Origin: Candidatus Protochlamydia amoebophila UWE25
GTDB taxonomy: Bacteria > Chlamydiota > Chlamydiia > Chlamydiales > Parachlamydiaceae
Direction of reading: 5' to 3'
Length of the DNA: 64,000 bases
Assembly: GCF_000011565.2 (NCBI RefSeq)
Contig: NC_005861.2
Span: forward strand, 1 to 64,000
The notes under the pieces were generated by a model that had not been told where the DNA came from, did no database searches, and saw nothing but the letters and a program-made list of their open reading frames with translations. This document shows, in pieces, positions 28,522-37,530 of this stretch. Position 1 is the stretch's first letter. Each line of letters starts with the position of its first letter. The position numbers were made by a program, and so were the translations under genes.

Positions 28522-29571
28522 TTAAAGAGGAAGATAAGAACAAATTGACTGATAAACTTCCTCGACTTCAATGCGTTTCATACACCGAAAATCAATGGGG
28601 CATTCTCTTCGATAACAGGGTGAACAAGGAACATGCTTATGGATGACCGTTCCTCCTTGATAGGGGCCTGTTGCGATATCACTTGTGGATCCAAATAAAG
28701 CAATAAGAGGAGTATTTAAAGCAGCAGCTACATGCATAGGTCCACTGTCATTTGTTAAAAAGACATGGCAAAGCTTGATATAGGCCATTAATTCTCTGAT
28801 AGAAGTTTTACTAGCCAAATTAATGACGCGGTCTGGCAACCCTTGGCAAATTTCATTGACGAGAGGAGTTCCTGTTTTATCTCCAAAAAATAAAATTTTT
28901 GTACGAGGATTGGTTAATAATTTTTCTGTGAGATCTTTAAACCTTTCAGGTAACCAACATTTTGCTGACCCGTAGGCAGCTCCAGGATTGATGCCAATGA
29001 TTAGATCTTGAGGTTCAACCCTATGAGAAATCAATTGTTGTTGAGTATTCTCTAATTCTTTTTTTGTGAGGTAAAGCGTTGGGGAGTTATTAGAGAGCGA
29101 AATACCCAGAGGCTCTAATAACTGTTTATAGGTTACAACAAGATGTTGTTGAGTATAATTAGGTGAAAAAGGGATGGCATGATCAAGCAACCAACTACGC
29201 CAATGTGTAGAATATCCGATTTTATTTTTAACGTTTCCCTGCCAAAATTTCCAAGCAGAAGAAAATGAATTTGTGAGTAAAATACCTAAATCATAATTTC
29301 CTTTCTTCAAAGAAATTAACAAATTTTCATTGCATTTTTGTGATTGCTTCCAACTTTTAGAACGTTCAAAGGAAATAACATGGTGGATATGTGGATCATG
29401 TTCAATGACAGCTCCCAATAATCCTTGGCAGACGACTGTTAATTTTGCATGGGGCCAATAGTTTTTTAAGTCAGCAAGGATAGGTGTTGCCATCACCAGA
29501 TCTCCTAGCCAATTAGGCATACGAATAATGATGTTTTGCGGATTTAAAGATAAAAAATTTTTTTTTGACAA
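28522..29571 (-). CDS. waaF: ADP-heptose:LPS heptosyltransferase (WaaF-like)
   Basis: GT9-family glycosyltransferase of 349 residues that adds heptose from ADP-heptose to the LPS inner core. The N-terminus IIIRMPNWLGDLVMATPIL is the hallmark of heptosyltransferase II. GINPGAAYGSAKCWLPERF forms the acceptor/donor block, and FLTNDSGPMHVAAALNTPLIALFGSTS is the ADP-heptose binding block. Chlamydiaceae have a heptose-free core, so the gene fits an environmental chlamydia with a fuller LPS. The symbol is by similarity; another heptosyltransferase step is possible. It is monocistronic. Confidence 0.88.
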   Translation of the reverse strand: MSKKNFLSLNPQNIIIRMPNWLGDLVMATPILADLKNYWPHAKLTVVCQGLLGAVIEHDPHIHHVISFERSKSWKQSQKCNENLLISLKKGNYDLGILLTNSFSSAWKFWQGNVKNKIGYSTHWRSWLLDHAIPFSPNYTQQHLVVTYKQLLEPLGISLSNNSPTLYLTKKELENTQQQLISHRVEPQDLIIGINPGAAYGSAKCWLPERFKDLTEKLLTNPRTKILFFGDKTGTPLVNEICQGLPDRVINLASKTSIRELMAYIKLCHVFLTNDSGPMHVAAALNTPLIALFGSTSDIATGPYQGGTVIHKHVPCSPCYRRECPIDFRCMKRIEVEEVYQSICSYLPL

Positions 29572-29873
29572 AGCGATTTTCCTTTTTAATTCAAGCGACG
29601 AATTTTAAAGTCTTACTTATATCAAAAAACAGAAATAAATTTCGAAACCTGCTTTAAAATGTGACTATGATGAATCATTTTCAAAAAGGCCATTAGCCAA
29701 TTAAACGTGAAAAACTCCATTGCAGCTATGCTATTCAAATCAAAATTTTTATTTAGCAATTTGAATTTATAGATTTATTTTTATCATGGGTTAAACATAC
29801 AAAAACCATTGATCTTCTAAGGCTAAACTCTTATCTTTACAGCTAAATTCACTTTAATTTTAGAGATATCTCT
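29572..29873. other. Intergenic, 302 bases, divergent promoter region
   Basis: Lies between the divergent heptosyltransferase gene and the coiled-coil-ruvC-ruvA cluster. No gene is seen. Promoters in both directions are expected but none is clear. Confidence 0.4.
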
Positions 29874-31583
29874 TTGGCAAAACTTATGCAAACAAAAGAT
29901 CATGATTCTTCTGACTCTTCCTCTAATGAAGTTAACTCTTTAAACGAGGCTGCACAAATTTTGCATTTGAAAAGATTATTAGTTACGCTTAAACAACAAA
30001 GTGAAAAAGAGATAAAAAAACTTCAAAACCAATTGTTTAGCCAGGAAAAAATAAGTCAATCATTAAAAGAACAATTACTTCAATCTAGTGCAAAATTTAA
30101 AAAATTGCAAAGTAATCATGATGAAGAATTAGATGCTTTAAGAGACCAATTTATTTCTCTTAGAAATCTTCTTCAACAAACTCAAGAAGAATTAAGATTT
30201 CAAAACGATCAGGCTGTTCATGCGTCGAATAAAATGCAAATTATTCATTCGAATCAAAGAGAGGAGGAAGCTAGTGGTAAAGAAACAGAGCGCCTGCGCG
30301 AAGAATTAAGCGAGTCGAATTTAAGAACTCAAGAAATGCAAGCCCTAGCTTCAAAAAATTATCAAAAATATGAGCAAGAAATTCAACATCTTAAGCACTT
30401 ATTATCGCAACGAGAAATTGCCGAACATCAAACAGAAGTGATTGCTTCTCATACTGTTTCCTACCAACTTCGCTTAGAACTAGAAGAAATTAAACAAACT
30501 CTCAAGCAAGGTAATTATGATACAAAGGCTTTAGAGACGCATTATGTCGAAGTTTTAAATGAAAAAGTCAAACTTGAACATCAAATTAAACAATTGCAAA
30601 TAGAATTGGAGCATCAATCTTCTAATTTAGCGGCTTTTCAAATCCAAATTCCAGACTTGAATCAAAGTAAAAAAGAGCTTGAGGAGTGTCTAAAGGAAAA
30701 AGAAAATTTATTAAATCACACACTTGAAAAACAGGAACAATTAAAAGAACGTTTATTTCAAATGGAACTTTCTTCTCAAGAAAAAATGCAGATTCAAGAA
30801 AAATATGAGCTGTTGAAAGAAGAATGGAACCAACTGAATGAAAGTTTAGAAGAGGCGTTAGATATTCGTGTAAAATCTGAACAAGAAGTCATACGTTTTA
30901 GTGAGCTTTTGAAAGAAAAAAATCAAATATTGTCGGAAAAAGAAGGGCAAATTTTTCAGTTATTGCGTGATAAAGAAAACCAAGAAACACATCTACATGA
31001 AATGAATCATTTAGTGAATGAAAGCGAAACTCGCTTTAAAATTGCTCAGCAACATTTAGCAAAAAAATTGAAAGAAGCGGCTATTTTATCTGAAAAAGTT
31101 GAAGGTCAACAAAGAGTGTTAGAAGAAATTTCTCAAAATAACGAAAACTTCAAAATTCAAATTAATCAGCTTCAGGCTAGTTTAGGAATTTCTCAAAAAC
31201 AAGAGAAAAAACTTCAAGAACAATTACATGATGCTTTAAAAAGCACTGAAAGCCAAGTTTCTAAATGGGAAGAAAAATACTTTTGCATGTATGACAAATG
31301 GCAAGAAAGTGAAAATTGCGTTAAGAAATTGAAGAAAATTGAAGAGAAACACCAACAAATGCAAAACCTTATCGCCAATTTAGGGAATTTCATGGGTGGA
31401 CCTTCCTCTCAGAATTTTTTACACACCATGCAAGAATTAGTAGATAAGTCAAATCAACAAAATAATAGTGAAGAAGAACAGCCCGAGTCCGTTCAACATC
31501 CAAGCCAAGAAGACGAAGAAAAATATGATTTGTTTGGTATGAAATTTAGGCAAGATAAACCAAAACCAAATTCCCTTTCATGA
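29874..31583 (+). CDS. Long coiled-coil protein upstream of ruvC
   Basis: A 569-residue protein consisting almost wholly of heptad-patterned, Glu/Lys/Gln-rich helix from about residue 25 to 500, with an acidic Ser/Asn/Gln-rich tail. No signal peptide, membrane segment or enzymatic motif is visible. The frame opens with TTG at 29874; an ATG at codon 5 is a better-looking start. The stop overlaps the ruvC start by four bases, so it is co-translated with ruvC. Chlamydia also has an uncharacterised gene next to ruvC at this place, which supports a conserved but unknown role. The neighbourhood hints at DNA processing, but any coiled-coil scaffold function is possible. Confidence 0.85.
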   Translation: MAKLMQTKDHDSSDSSSNEVNSLNEAAQILHLKRLLVTLKQQSEKEIKKLQNQLFSQEKISQSLKEQLLQSSAKFKKLQSNHDEELDALRDQFISLRNLLQQTQEELRFQNDQAVHASNKMQIIHSNQREEEASGKETERLREELSESNLRTQEMQALASKNYQKYEQEIQHLKHLLSQREIAEHQTEVIASHTVSYQLRLELEEIKQTLKQGNYDTKALETHYVEVLNEKVKLEHQIKQLQIELEHQSSNLAAFQIQIPDLNQSKKELEECLKEKENLLNHTLEKQEQLKERLFQMELSSQEKMQIQEKYELLKEEWNQLNESLEEALDIRVKSEQEVIRFSELLKEKNQILSEKEGQIFQLLRDKENQETHLHEMNHLVNESETRFKIAQQHLAKKLKEAAILSEKVEGQQRVLEEISQNNENFKIQINQLQASLGISQKQEKKLQEQLHDALKSTESQVSKWEEKYFCMYDKWQESENCVKKLKKIEEKHQQMQNLIANLGNFMGGPSSQNFLHTMQELVDKSNQQNNSEEEQPESVQHPSQEDEEKYDLFGMKFRQDKPKPNSLS

Positions 31584-32086
31584 GCAATCAAGTTATTATT
31601 TTAGGATTAGACCCTGGGACAAAAATAACTGGTTTTGGAGTCATTCGCATTGAAGGCCATCAGTATGTTCCTGTCGATTACGGTTGTATTCGCCCTCCTT
31701 CTCATTATAAATTGTCTGAGCGTTATTTAGTCATATGTCAAGGAGTTGAACAGTTAATCGATCAACATCAGCCTCATGCTGTCGTTGTGGAAACACAATA
31801 CGTTTCTAAAAATGTTCAAAGTGCTATGAAATTGGGAATGGCAAGAGGTGTTATCATGATTGCTGCTAAAAAAAGAGGAATTCCTATTTATGAATATGCT
31901 CCCTCAAAAGCTAAATTAGCTGTTGTTGGGACAGGAAGAGCAAGCAAATATCAAGTTCAAGGCATGGTTCAGAGGTTACTTAATCTATCAATTCCTCCAA
32001 CGCCAGAAGATGCTGCAGATGCTTTGGCATTAGCTATTTGCCATGCACAAATGCCCATTTTAAAACAAAGTCAATATGAAACTTGA
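31580..32086 (+). CDS. ruvC: RuvC Holliday-junction resolvase
   Basis: A 168-residue nuclease that cuts four-way junctions symmetrically after RuvAB branch migration. The RNase H-fold catalytic acids are in place: Asp in ILGLDPGTKITGFGVI, Glu in VVVETQYVSKNVQSAMKLG, and the acidic pair in TPEDAADALALAICHA. The length is standard. The start overlaps the coiled-coil gene, and ruvA follows after 18 bases. ruvB is not in the window. Confidence 0.97.
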   Translation: MSNQVIILGLDPGTKITGFGVIRIEGHQYVPVDYGCIRPPSHYKLSERYLVICQGVEQLIDQHQPHAVVVETQYVSKNVQSAMKLGMARGVIMIAAKKRGIPIYEYAPSKAKLAVVGTGRASKYQVQGMVQRLLNLSIPPTPEDAADALALAICHAQMPILKQSQYET

Positions 32087-32104
32087 GGAGCTAAATTAAA
32101 TACT

Positions 32105-32710
32105 ATGTTTGCATATATAAAAGGAGTATTAGCTTTTTTCAATCCTTCTCAAGCTATTGTTGATGTTCATGGTGTAGGATATTTACTTTTTATCCCTTGT
32201 CGCCTATTAGGGCAACTTCCCCAAATTGGGGAGCCAGTTCAATTTTATACCACTTATGTAGTTAGAGAATTTTCTCACACGCTTTATGGATTTTTAAGTT
32301 ACCAAGAACGCGATATTTTTGAAATTTTAATGAATGTTACAGGTATTGGTCCTAAGATGGCTTTAAGCTTAATCGGACATCTTTCGATGAGCGAGCTTCA
32401 AATAGCTGTTATGCGACAAGATTTATCTACACTCTGCCGTGTCCCAGGTGTTGGCAAGAAAACTGCGGAGCGTTTAATTGTAGAATTAAAAGATAAGTTA
32501 GCTGCCATTGGGCATTTAGATACGTCTGATCATATAGAGCCTTTAACGCAAGATCCCAAATCCAAATCTGTTCAAGATGCCATGTTGGCCCTTATAAATC
32601 TTGGTTATAATCAAACCACAGCCCAAAAAGCGATTAAACAAGGGATGAAAGAACTTCCAGAAGAAATTGACTTAGCTCAATTAATTACCGTTGCTTTGAA
32701 ACACGTATGA
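32105..32710 (+). CDS. ruvA: RuvA Holliday-junction branch-migration subunit
   Basis: A 201-residue DNA-binding subunit that tetramerises on Holliday junctions and recruits the RuvB motor. It begins MFAYIKGVLAFFNPSQAIVD (OB-fold domain). It has two helix-hairpin-helix motifs, VTGIGPKMALSLIGHLS and VPGVGKKTAERLIVELKDKL, and a C-terminal RuvB-binding domain (DAMLALINLGYNQTTAQKAI). It lies 18 bases after ruvC in the same transcript and is convergent with nth, only 22 bases away. Confidence 0.97.
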   Translation: MFAYIKGVLAFFNPSQAIVDVHGVGYLLFIPCRLLGQLPQIGEPVQFYTTYVVREFSHTLYGFLSYQERDIFEILMNVTGIGPKMALSLIGHLSMSELQIAVMRQDLSTLCRVPGVGKKTAERLIVELKDKLAAIGHLDTSDHIEPLTQDPKSKSVQDAMLALINLGYNQTTAQKAIKQGMKELPEEIDLAQLITVALKHV

Positions 32711-32732
32711 ATTGGAGCTTATGCCTAGGATA

Positions 32733-33362
32733 TCAAATTGGATTTTCTACTATCCAAGAACAAATAGGGCAAATGGGAGTTTGATGTGAGCGGGCTTGAC
32801 AATGTTCTCTTGCAAAATAAATGATTTGTAAATGAAGACGAGTCCAATCTTTTTTGGGAAAAAGAGATTTTAAATCTTTTTCTGTTTGTTTAACATTTTT
32901 CCCATTGCTTAATCCCCATCTTCGAGCGCAACGGTGAATATGAGTATCCACAGGGAAAGCGGCTTCCTGAAATGCTTGAGACATGACGACAGAAGCTGTT
33001 TTATGTCCGACCCCAGGTAGCGACTCTAATGCTTCAAATGAAGCCGGAACTTTTCCTTCATAATCTTTGATTAGCCGATCCGAAAGTTCCCAGATATTTG
33101 TCGCTTTACGAAATCCGAGTCCACATGAATGGATAATAGATTCAATTTCATTAATGGATAGTTTCACCATTTCTTGGGGAGTGCTTGCTTTTTTAAATAA
33201 AATAGGGGTTACTTTATTAACTCGTGCATCGGTGCAATGAGCGGATAAAAGAACAGCGATAAGTAAGGTATAGCTGTCATGATGACTTAAAGGAACTGCA
33301 GGAGCTGGGTAAAGTTCATTGAGAATACGCTGAATATTTTTTGCTATTGTATGCTTATTCAT
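32733..33362 (-). CDS. nth: Endonuclease III, base-excision DNA glycosylase/AP lyase
   Basis: Removes oxidised pyrimidines and nicks the abasic site. I chose the ATG at 33362, whose ATGA overlaps the mnmE stop; a start four codons earlier is possible. The core reads LLSAHCTDARVNKVTPILF, helix-hairpin-helix SLPGVGHKTASVVMSQAF with catalytic Lys, and PVDTHIHRCARRWGLS with catalytic Asp. The C-terminal cluster region reads EHCQARSHQTPICPICSW: only three cysteines in a C-x9-C-x2-C arrangement. E. coli has four (C-x6-C-x2-C-x5-C). The iron-sulfur cluster may be altered or absent. The order nth-mnmE-psd is the same as in Chlamydia trachomatis. Confidence 0.95.
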   Translation of the reverse strand: MNKHTIAKNIQRILNELYPAPAVPLSHHDSYTLLIAVLLSAHCTDARVNKVTPILFKKASTPQEMVKLSINEIESIIHSCGLGFRKATNIWELSDRLIKDYEGKVPASFEALESLPGVGHKTASVVMSQAFQEAAFPVDTHIHRCARRWGLSNGKNVKQTEKDLKSLFPKKDWTRLHLQIIYFAREHCQARSHQTPICPICSWIVENPI

Positions 33363-34735
33363 TTTCCTATACAAAATTTAGAAAAAATTGCTGATAGAAT
33401 ATCTTCAGAGATATTAGTTCCAATGATTTTCCCGAGTTCTAATAAAGATTGGCGCATATCTAAAGTTAGAAATTCAGGTGAAACTTGATGTCGAAGACCT
33501 ATTTTTACACGTCTTAAAGATTCAATCGATTCGATAAGAGCTTCTTTATGTCTAACATTTGTAATAAGGATTTCTTCTTTGGAAGGAGGGCCATCTTGCC
33601 AAATAATGGTATCAATTGTTTGATGCAGCTCTTCTAATCCTATTTTTTCTTTAGCAGATAAATGAACAAGAAAAGGAACCTCTAAGCAAGGAAGATTTCT
33701 TGGATTGAGATCAATTTTATTCCAAATGACGATTGTTTTATGAAAAGGGACTTGTTTTAATAATTCCTGATCTTCTTTTTCCAATCCTTTATGCGCATCT
33801 AAAACGAGTAAAATTAAATCGGCTTCTTGCATAGCTTTTTTAGAACGACGAATGCCTTCTTGTTCAACGCTTTCATTAGCTTCTCTAATCCCTGCCGTAT
33901 CACTCAATTTGATGTGTAGTCCATTCAGACGTAGATGGTCTTCTAAAACATCTCGAGTGGTGCCAGGAATGGGGGAAACAATAGCTCGATCCTTATCTAG
34001 CAGAGCGTTCATCAAAGAAGACTTACCTACATTTGGGCATCCAATCAAGCAAATAGAAAGGCCATCATGTAAAATTTTTCCATTGTGAAAAGAATTCACT
34101 AACTTTTCCATGTCTTTAGCAGTCCTTTCTAAGTCTTGATCCAATTCATCCATGGTGGCAAATTCTAATCCTTCTTCAGGAAAGTCAACCCAGGCTTCTA
34201 AAATCGCTGCAATTTGAGTTAAGGTTGATTGAAAGGCCAATACCCGGTTTGATAAAGAACCTTTTAGTTGACTTTCTGCCGCGCCTAGGGCTTTTTCATT
34301 TTTTGCACAAATGAGTTCTTGAACAGCTTCGGCTTGAGCTAAATCAATTTTACCATTCATGTAAGCTTTAAAAGTAAATTCACCAGGCAATGCTGCTCGA
34401 GCTCCGGCTGCTAAAACGACTTCTAAAACTTTGCGAGTAATTAAACTTCCTCCGTGACAATGAATTTCTACAGTATTTTCTCCTGTATAAGAGCGTTTAC
34501 CAAGCATTATAAGGACCAAAACATCATCGACATGTTCGCCTGATGAATTATAAATTTGCCCGTAATGTGCAGTATGTGAGCGATAGCTGAAAATGGGGCC
34601 TGAAAAAATTTTAGCAGCTACTTCAAGAGATTGATCGCCTGAAATGCGGATAATCGCTACTCCTCCCTCACCTGGAGGGGTTGCAATTGCTGCAATTGTT
34701 TCACCTGGGTAATAGGGTTGATGAATAAATTCCAT
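33359..34735 (-). CDS. mnmE: MnmE tRNA-modification GTPase
   Basis: With MnmG it builds the cmnm5/nm5 group on the wobble uridine of several tRNAs. The 458 residues match the family. The N-terminal tetrahydrofolate-binding domain begins DTIAAIATPPGEGGVAIIRISG-like (here ETIAAIATPPGEGGVAIIR). The central G domain has GCPNVGKSSLMNALL, the switch IPGTTRDVLED, DTAG and NKIDL. The C-terminus is CIGK, the conserved terminal motif whose Cys is needed for modification. It is co-transcribed with nth (4-base overlap) and divergent from psd. Confidence 0.97.
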   Translation of the reverse strand: MEFIHQPYYPGETIAAIATPPGEGGVAIIRISGDQSLEVAAKIFSGPIFSYRSHTAHYGQIYNSSGEHVDDVLVLIMLGKRSYTGENTVEIHCHGGSLITRKVLEVVLAAGARAALPGEFTFKAYMNGKIDLAQAEAVQELICAKNEKALGAAESQLKGSLSNRVLAFQSTLTQIAAILEAWVDFPEEGLEFATMDELDQDLERTAKDMEKLVNSFHNGKILHDGLSICLIGCPNVGKSSLMNALLDKDRAIVSPIPGTTRDVLEDHLRLNGLHIKLSDTAGIREANESVEQEGIRRSKKAMQEADLILLVLDAHKGLEKEDQELLKQVPFHKTIVIWNKIDLNPRNLPCLEVPFLVHLSAKEKIGLEELHQTIDTIIWQDGPPSKEEILITNVRHKEALIESIESLRRVKIGLRHQVSPEFLTLDMRQSLLELGKIIGTNISEDILSAIFSKFCIGK

Positions 34736-34866
34736 GATGCTTTAAATTTGTATTTGTGATTCTTGATATAACAATGAGAAATATGTTATATTAAATCTAT
34801 TTTTGATGCATCTATTTGATTATCAATTAGCATCGAATTATTTGCATAAGTTGAGGAGTGGGCGCC

Positions 34867-35784
34867 ATGTCTGACATTATTTACGTGGATCGTTTAACGG
34901 GAAAAAAACAAATTGAAAAAGTTTACAAAGGAGCTGTCATTCGTTTTCTTTATGGAGATAGCAAACTAAGTCGCTTAATACAACCTTTTCTTTTACCTCC
35001 ATTGGCAAAATGGCCTTTTATTTCTCATTGTTACGGACTTTTACAAAAACGCCCTTCTAGTGTAAAAAAAATTCTACCCTTTATCAAAAATTTTGATGTA
35101 AATATTTCAGAATTTTTAATGCCTCTAACCCATTTTAAATCATTTAATGACTTTTTTATTCGTCGTTTAAAGCCCGAGTTCCGCCCTATTGCACTAGGAG
35201 AGAAAATCGTTTCTATGCCTGCTGATGGACGCTATTACTTTTATCAAGATATAGATCAAGTTGATGGATTTATTGTAAAAGGCAAAAAGTTTAGTTTAGC
35301 TTCGCTATTAGAAAATAAAGAGTTAGCTCAGAAATATCAGGGAGGAAGTATGGTGATTGTCCGACTTTGTCCCTCAGATTATCATCGATTTCATTTCCCC
35401 TGTGACTGTATCCCAGGCGAAACGCGGCTACTTAATGGATATCTTTACTCTGTCAACCCTTTAGCGATTAAAAAAAATCTCAATATTTTTACACAAAATA
35501 AACGCACTATTTGCGAGTTAGCAACCACACATTTTGGAAAAATTCTTTATTTAGAAATTGGAGCGACAAATGTAGGTAGCATTCAACAAACCTATTGTCC
35601 ATTTCAACCTGCTTTAAAAGGCGATGAAAAGGGATACTTTGAATTTGGAGGATCTTCGTTAATTTTATTATTTCAAAAAGGAAGGATTCGATTTGATCAA
35701 GACTTGTTAGATGCCACCCAATCTGGTTATGAAATACGCTGTTTGATGGGACAGCAAATGGGAACTCTTATTCAGAAGTTTTAA
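34867..35784 (+). CDS. psd: Phosphatidylserine decarboxylase
   Basis: A membrane-associated pyruvoyl enzyme that converts phosphatidylserine to phosphatidylethanolamine. I chose ATG 34867 because a GAGGAG ribosome site at 34853-34858 sits 8 bases before it; a GTG at 34858 overlaps that site. Visible motifs are FNDFFIRRLKPEFRPI, MPADGRYYFYQD, VIVRLCPSDYHRFHFPCD and the self-cleavage site FEFGGSSLILLFQ. There GGSS replaces the LGST of E. coli; cleavage before the Ser would give the small pyruvoyl subunit. The gene keeps its Chlamydia-like place beside mnmE and ends in a clear terminator. Confidence 0.95.
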   Translation: MSDIIYVDRLTGKKQIEKVYKGAVIRFLYGDSKLSRLIQPFLLPPLAKWPFISHCYGLLQKRPSSVKKILPFIKNFDVNISEFLMPLTHFKSFNDFFIRRLKPEFRPIALGEKIVSMPADGRYYFYQDIDQVDGFIVKGKKFSLASLLENKELAQKYQGGSMVIVRLCPSDYHRFHFPCDCIPGETRLLNGYLYSVNPLAIKKNLNIFTQNKRTICELATTHFGKILYLEIGATNVGSIQQTYCPFQPALKGDEKGYFEFGGSSLILLFQKGRIRFDQDLLDATQSGYEIRCLMGQQMGTLIQKF

Positions 35785-35841
35785 GGATACAAAACTCTGT
35801 AAAGAGATTTGAATTTTAAAGCGTCCAATTTCCTTGAAAAT

Positions 35842-35871
35842 AACCCAGAAAAACTCGAATGCTGGGTTTTT
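35842..35871 (+). terminator. Rho-independent terminator after psd
   Basis: AACCCAG (35842-35848) pairs with CTGGGTT (35862-35868), followed by further T residues. It lies 57 bases after the psd stop and just before the convergent peroxiredoxin gene. Confidence 0.7.
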
Positions 35872-35902
35872 CTGAGTTGTAAAAGAAAGAGGTTATTATT
35901 TT

Positions 35903-36511
35903 TTAGATTTTTGGACGACTAACAGGAACAGTCGCAAAATATTCTTCTAACCCTTCATTAGAAGGTTTAAAAGCCTTTTGGCCGTGCTGCCAATTCGCTG
36001 GACAGACTTCTCCATTTTTTTCGAAATAAAGAAGAGCATCTAAAATACGAAGCGCCTCATCAACTGAGCGTCCCAAGGGTAAATCATTGATAACTTGATG
36101 ACGGACAATTCCTTCTTTATCAATTAAAAATAGGCCACGGAAAGCAATGCCTTCATGAGGAATTAACACATCATAATCATGTGCAATGGTTTTGTTTAGA
36201 TCGGAAATTAGAGGGTAATCGATACCTTCAATTCCTCCTTTACTTTTAGGGGTATTCAACCACGCTAAATGGCTATAACAGCTGTCAACAGAGCATCCAA
36301 TTATTTGTGCATTTCTTTTTTCAAATTCTTCAAGTTTTTCTTGAAATGCATGTAGTTCTGTTGGGCAAACAAAAGTAAAATCTAAAGGGTAAAAAAATAA
36401 AATGACATTTTGTCCTCTGAAGTGTAACAGAGAAAAATCGTTTACAATTTGACCATTCACGACGGCTTTTGCTTTAAAATCTGGAGCATGTTTGCCAACT
36501 AATAATCCCAT
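35903..36511 (-). CDS. ahpC: Typical 2-Cys peroxiredoxin (AhpC/TSA family)
   Basis: Reduces hydrogen peroxide and organic peroxides. The peroxidatic Cys is in FYPLDFTFVCPTEL and the resolving Cys in NGEVCPANWQHG, the pattern of 2-Cys peroxiredoxins. The C-terminal EEYFATV extension resembles the YF motif of peroxide-sensitive forms. I chose ATG 36511 because GAGGTG lies directly upstream; a GTG two codons earlier is the alternative. About 202 residues, normal length. No AhpF or thioredoxin reductase gene is adjacent, so the electron donor is unknown. Confidence 0.96.
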   Translation of the reverse strand: MGLLVGKHAPDFKAKAVVNGQIVNDFSLLHFRGQNVILFFYPLDFTFVCPTELHAFQEKLEEFEKRNAQIIGCSVDSCYSHLAWLNTPKSKGGIEGIDYPLISDLNKTIAHDYDVLIPHEGIAFRGLFLIDKEGIVRHQVINDLPLGRSVDEALRILDALLYFEKNGEVCPANWQHGQKAFKPSNEGLEEYFATVPVSRPKI

Positions 36512-36688
36512 AATCACCTCACTTTTAGAGTTCTCTTTGTTTAACCAAAATTTTCGATTTTAAAAACTTTAAACTCGGTTTATTTGATCAAATGCTGTTC
36601 CTATGTTCCCACATTTCTTCAAAATTTAATAATAAAATCCTGCAAAAAAAGGAGTTTTAAATTTTAAAAAGTTTTTTAAGTATTATTT

Positions 36689-37321
36689 TTACTGAAATAA
36701 TTGTTTGGCTTTAGGAAGCCAATTCTCATTTCCAATTGTTGTCATGGGACCATGTCCTGGATAAACAGATGTAGAAGGGGGTAATTGCGCTAGCTTGTCC
36801 AAAGATGTCCACATTAAATCTGGTTGGCTGGTAGGAAAAGAGATATTTCCAATGGATCCTTTAAATAAGGTATCTCCTGATAATAATTTGGATTGTGAGA
36901 TTTCATAAAAGCAAACACTTCCCGGAGAATGTCCCGGAGTGTGAATGACTTTAAAAGTTAATTGACCAACAGGGATTAGATCTCCATCGTTTAGAAAAAT
37001 ATTGGCTTTAACAGGTTGAATAGTAAGCCAACAAGGCAAACCATCCGAACCAGGTTTTTCTAAATTCAGTTGATCCAAAGGGTGCACATAAATGGGGATG
37101 TCATAGAGTTTTTTGATGGAATTGATATCAGCGATGTGATCCCAATGGGAGTGGGTGAGTAAAATAGATTGTAGGATAAAATGATGTTTCCTTAGACAAT
37201 CAAGGAGAAGATTTGCTGATTCTGGAGCAGGGTCAACAATAATCGCTTTTTGCGTAGACAAACAAGCAATAAGATAGGCGTTAGTAGAAAAAGGCCCCGA
37301 AGGAAAAGGTTGTATAAACAT
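36689..37321 (-). CDS. Metallo-beta-lactamase-fold hydrolase, glyoxalase II-like
   Basis: A 210-residue enzyme with the binuclear metal site LTHSHWDHIADINSI (HxHxDH), HTPGHSPGSVCFYE (third His), LLSGDTLFKGSIGN (bridging Asp) and VYPGHGPMTTIG (last His). This set is typical of YcbL/GloB-like thioester hydrolases that act on S-lactoylglutathione or related compounds. The substrate cannot be fixed from sequence. The ATG directly abuts the 3' end of the upstream tRNA-Arg gene, so both probably come from one transcript. Confidence 0.9.
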   Translation of the reverse strand: MFIQPFPSGPFSTNAYLIACLSTQKAIIVDPAPESANLLLDCLRKHHFILQSILLTHSHWDHIADINSIKKLYDIPIYVHPLDQLNLEKPGSDGLPCWLTIQPVKANIFLNDGDLIPVGQLTFKVIHTPGHSPGSVCFYEISQSKLLSGDTLFKGSIGNISFPTSQPDLMWTSLDKLAQLPPSTSVYPGHGPMTTIGNENWLPKAKQLFQ

Positions 37322-37395
37322 TGCACCGGAGAGGATTCGAACCTCTAACCGCCCGGTTCGTAGCCGGGTACTCTATCCAATTGAGCTACCAGTGC
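37322..37395 (-). tRNA. tRNA-Arg (anticodon ACG)
   Basis: The minus strand folds into a full cloverleaf. Acceptor arms GCACTGG and CCGGTGC pair with one G-T. The D-loop contains AGCTCAATTGGATAGAGT. The anticodon arm is CCCGG-CTACGAA-CCGGG, giving ACG (read as ICG). The T-arm is AGAGGTTCGAATCCTCT. CCA is not encoded; the discriminator is A. The 3' end touches the start of the downstream hydrolase gene. Confidence 0.97.
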
Positions 37396-37530
37396 AAAGA
37401 AGACGAAATTATAATTAGGATCTTTCTTTTTTTCAAGAACTTTTAGACAATGTTATCTGAAACTTTCCATGATGGCTATTCAAATTCGCCTTGTCTATGT
37501 CAATTTTGAATCAAAAAAATCGCATTCATT

